Assembly: GCF_050942215.1 (NCBI RefSeq)
Contig: NZ_CP192056.1
Coordinates: 186,001 to 250,000 of the forward strand
Direction of reading: 5' to 3'
DNA from: Sphaerimonospora sp050942215
GTDB taxonomy: Bacteria > Actinomycetota > Actinomycetes > Streptosporangiales > Streptosporangiaceae
DNA: 64,000 nucleotides
The notes beneath the pieces were generated by a model, which saw nothing but the letters and a program-made list of their open reading frames with translations, ran no database searches and had not been told where the DNA came from. Shown piece by piece: positions 62,529 to 64,000 of the stretch; positions within the stretch are counted from its first letter, which is position 1, and every line of letters starts with the position of its first letter. The position numbers were made by a program, and so were the translations under genes.

Positions 62529-63679
62529 GAGGGCCTCCCGGCGGGGATGCGCGCCCGCACGGCGAATCCGCCGTCCGCCCGCCGGCCCGCGCTGAACTCG
62601 CCGCCCAGGGCGTCGACCCGCTCACGGAGCCCGGCCAGGCCCCGCCCGCTTCCGCCGGGAGAGCCGGTCCGCGAGGTGGAAGCATCGGTGCCGACCTCCA
62701 CGACGATCTCCCTCTCGCCATAGCGCACGCGCACCACGGTACGGCTGCCATGGGCGTGTTTGAGGGCGTTTGTCAGAGACTCTTGCACGACCCGATGGAC
62801 CACGTACTCGGCGCTGCCGGCGGGCTCCGTCGGCTCGCCCTCCTCGGTGAACTCCACCGGCTGCCCGGCCCGGCGCGTCTGCTCCACCAGTGTCCGAAGT
62901 TCACGGACGGACGGTGTCCTGACGTCGGGGTGATGGTCGGGGTTGAGCAGGTCGAGCAGGTGCCGAAGGTCGGTGATGGCCCGCCGCCCGGTGTCGGTGA
63001 CGGCGCTCAGCGCCGCATCGAGTCGATCGGGTGCGGCGGTCAGGTAGCGTGCCGCCTCGGCCTGCACGACCATCGCCGTCACGTGGTGGGTCACGACGTC
63101 GTGGAGTTCGCGGGCGATGCGGGTGCGTTCGGCGGTGCGGGTGGCCTCGGCGATGTGGCGGCGGCGTTCGGCCTCGGTGGCCCGGGTGTAGCGCAGCCAG
63201 GCCCCGATGCCCCACGCGAGTACCAGCACCAGGTAGAACGTCACGTATCCTTCCACTCCCTCGACCGAGCCGGCCCGGTCGAGCGCGACCGCCAGTGGCA
63301 GGTACGCAGCGGAGAGCAGGGCCACGGTGACGCGCCGGTGACGCTCCAGATAGGCGCCCGCGCTCACGAGCGCGATGAGCAGTGCGGTGCCCGCCACCGT
63401 GTGGTAGGCGCGGAGCTGGTCGAGCGCGAAGCCGAGCGACACCAGGACGAGACAGACGGCAGGCCAGCGCCTGCGGACGGCGAGCGGGAGGCACTCGAGG
63501 GCGATCACCAGGACGGCCGGCGTGTCGAAGGGGCGGGTCGGCAGGTCGCCGAGCTGCGTTCCGTAGCCGCGCAACACCGGCAGGAAGGACGCGACGGCCA
63601 GCAGCAGCGCGAACGGGAAATCCCGGACCACCACATCACACCGCCGCCACCGGTCCGGGACCCACCGGAAGTCGATCAC
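62525..63679 (-). CDS. Two-component sensor histidine kinase (HisKA_3 type)
   Basis: GTG 63679 overlaps the upstream stop and gives 384 residues. About five membrane helices fill residues 15-155. The phospho-accepting His is in ARELHDVVTHHVTAMV (near 196). The ATPase domain has VVQESLTNALKHAHGS (N box) and GRGLAGLRERVDALGG (G box). There is no large extracellular domain, so it probably senses a membrane signal. The overlap on both sides ties it to the CPBP protease and the response regulator. Confidence 0.93.
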   Translation of the reverse strand: MIDFRWVPDRWRRCDVVVRDFPFALLLAVASFLPVLRGYGTQLGDLPTRPFDTPAVLVIALECLPLAVRRRWPAVCLVLVSLGFALDQLRAYHTVAGTALLIALVSAGAYLERHRRVTVALLSAAYLPLAVALDRAGSVEGVEGYVTFYLVLVLAWGIGAWLRYTRATEAERRRHIAEATRTAERTRIARELHDVVTHHVTAMVVQAEAARYLTAAPDRLDAALSAVTDTGRRAITDLRHLLDLLNPDHHPDVRTPSVRELRTLVEQTRRAGQPVEFTEEGEPTEPAGSAEYVVHRVVQESLTNALKHAHGSRTVVRVRYGEREIVVEVGTDASTSRTGSPGGSGRGLAGLRERVDALGGEFSAGRRADGGFAVRARIPAGRPS

Positions 63680-64000
63680 CGAGCGAGCGTAGCGGCCGCG
63701 TCGGACCGGGCGCCGCGCCGCCGGGGGACCAGGTTGCCGCGCCGGCGGGCCAGCCAAAGGAACACGATCGTCAGCAGCAGGCCGAACACGACCGCGTACG
63801 GGCTCGCCTCCGGCCCGAAGTCACCGCCGGTGAGCAGGGCCGGGCCTGAGGTCACGCCGTTCAACAGCCCCTGCGTCGCGCCGTTGCCGGAGACCTCGGT
63901 GCTGAAAATGCCTGCCGCGGCGAAGTTCCAGCCGAGGTGCAGGCCGATCGGCACCCACAGGGTGCGGGTGGCGGCATAGGCGGCGGCGAGCATGCCGCCG
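63676..64000 (-). CDS. CPBP-family intramembrane protease, C-terminal part
   Basis: The gene enters from the right edge of the window; about 108 codons are visible. The third conserved motif of the CPBP (CAAX-like) family is seen as IGLHLGWNFAAAGIF. A last membrane helix (AVVFGLLLTIVFLWLARRR) and a basic tail follow. The first motif with the Glu-Glu pair lies outside the window. The stop overlaps the kinase start (GTGA). Confidence 0.8.
   Translation of the reverse strand, partial: GGMLAAAYAATRTLWVPIGLHLGWNFAAAGIFSTEVSGNGATQGLLNGVTSGPALLTGGDFGPEASPYAVVFGLLLTIVFLWLARRRGNLVPRRRGARSDAAATLAR

Overview
The DNA is very GC-rich (well over two-thirds by eye). It is dense with long ORFs that use GTG, TTG and ATG starts and are coupled by ATGA/GTGA overlaps. 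The gene families present (LuxR, IclR, GlxA/AraC and LacI regulators, lipoproteins with lipoboxes, DtxR/IdeR-type iron boxes, a Streptomyces-type Nur box, a class F sortase, NRPS and PKS) point to the chromosome of a filamentous actinomycete. Streptosporangiaceae or a relative is plausible, but the genus cannot be fixed from this sequence. No rRNA, tRNA, CRISPR or intact mobile element was seen.

Layout. 1-7421: the 5' part of a leftward NRPS (C-A-PCP-C, serine-type adenylation code), a divergent LuxR regulator and an MFS exporter. 7550-10062: a DUF72 protein and the magnesium transporter MgtE. 10132-15626: a Nur-type box followed by a nikABCDE-type nickel ABC operon. 15733-17897: a class F sortase divergent from a processive family 2 glycosyltransferase and a 54-residue membrane peptide that looks like a bare sorting signal. 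18024-22641: two aromatic-type aldehyde dehydrogenases around an IclR regulator, with a cluster of inverted 22-bp repeats in the gap. 22880-28406: a lipoprotein, then ferric-siderophore uptake (binding protein, two permeases, ATPase, FhuF-type reductase) under two iron boxes. 28438-36097: a DUF2235 hydrolase with a lectin-like tail, a penicillin-acylase-family enzyme, a lamin-tail protein and a large polytopic membrane protein.

36188-40385 holds what looks like a small regulon. A histidine phosphatase (right) and a convergent operon (left: TetR with an extra thioredoxin-like domain, a winged-helix protein, and a pyruvate phosphate dikinase-like protein lacking the PEP barrel) each have the same near-identical 26-bp element in their promoter. 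Because the dikinase-like protein keeps its phospho-histidine domain and SixA-like phosphatases remove phospho-histidine, I infer a co-regulated phosphohistidine circuit.

40493-45758 contains a GlxA-type regulator, a saccharopine-dehydrogenase-like oxidoreductase, and a GH39 glycosidase locus. That locus has lost its sugar transporter: a 72-codon stump of the binding protein remains, flanked by two LacI-type operators. 45850-61021 is the most striking part. A single highly reducing PKS (KS-AT-DH-MT-psiKR-ER-KR-ACP, no thioesterase) is followed by a complete oleA-oleC-oleD-oleB set, i.e. the enzymes of head-to-head hydrocarbon (beta-lactone/olefin) biosynthesis. The predicted pathway makes a reduced, C-methylated chain on the PKS, condenses it with a second acyl chain (OleA), reduces it (OleD), closes a beta-lactone (OleC) and decarboxylates it (OleB). 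Gene relics (a LysR tail on the left, an IS5-type transposase tail on the right beyond an XRE/aldo-keto reductase pair) suggest the block was inserted or rearranged. 61043-64000 ends with a lipoprotein and a leftward CPBP protease (partial) - histidine kinase - response regulator operon.

A recurring oddity is the number of short in-frame tandem repeats (12-30 bp units) at protein ends, linkers and gene borders.
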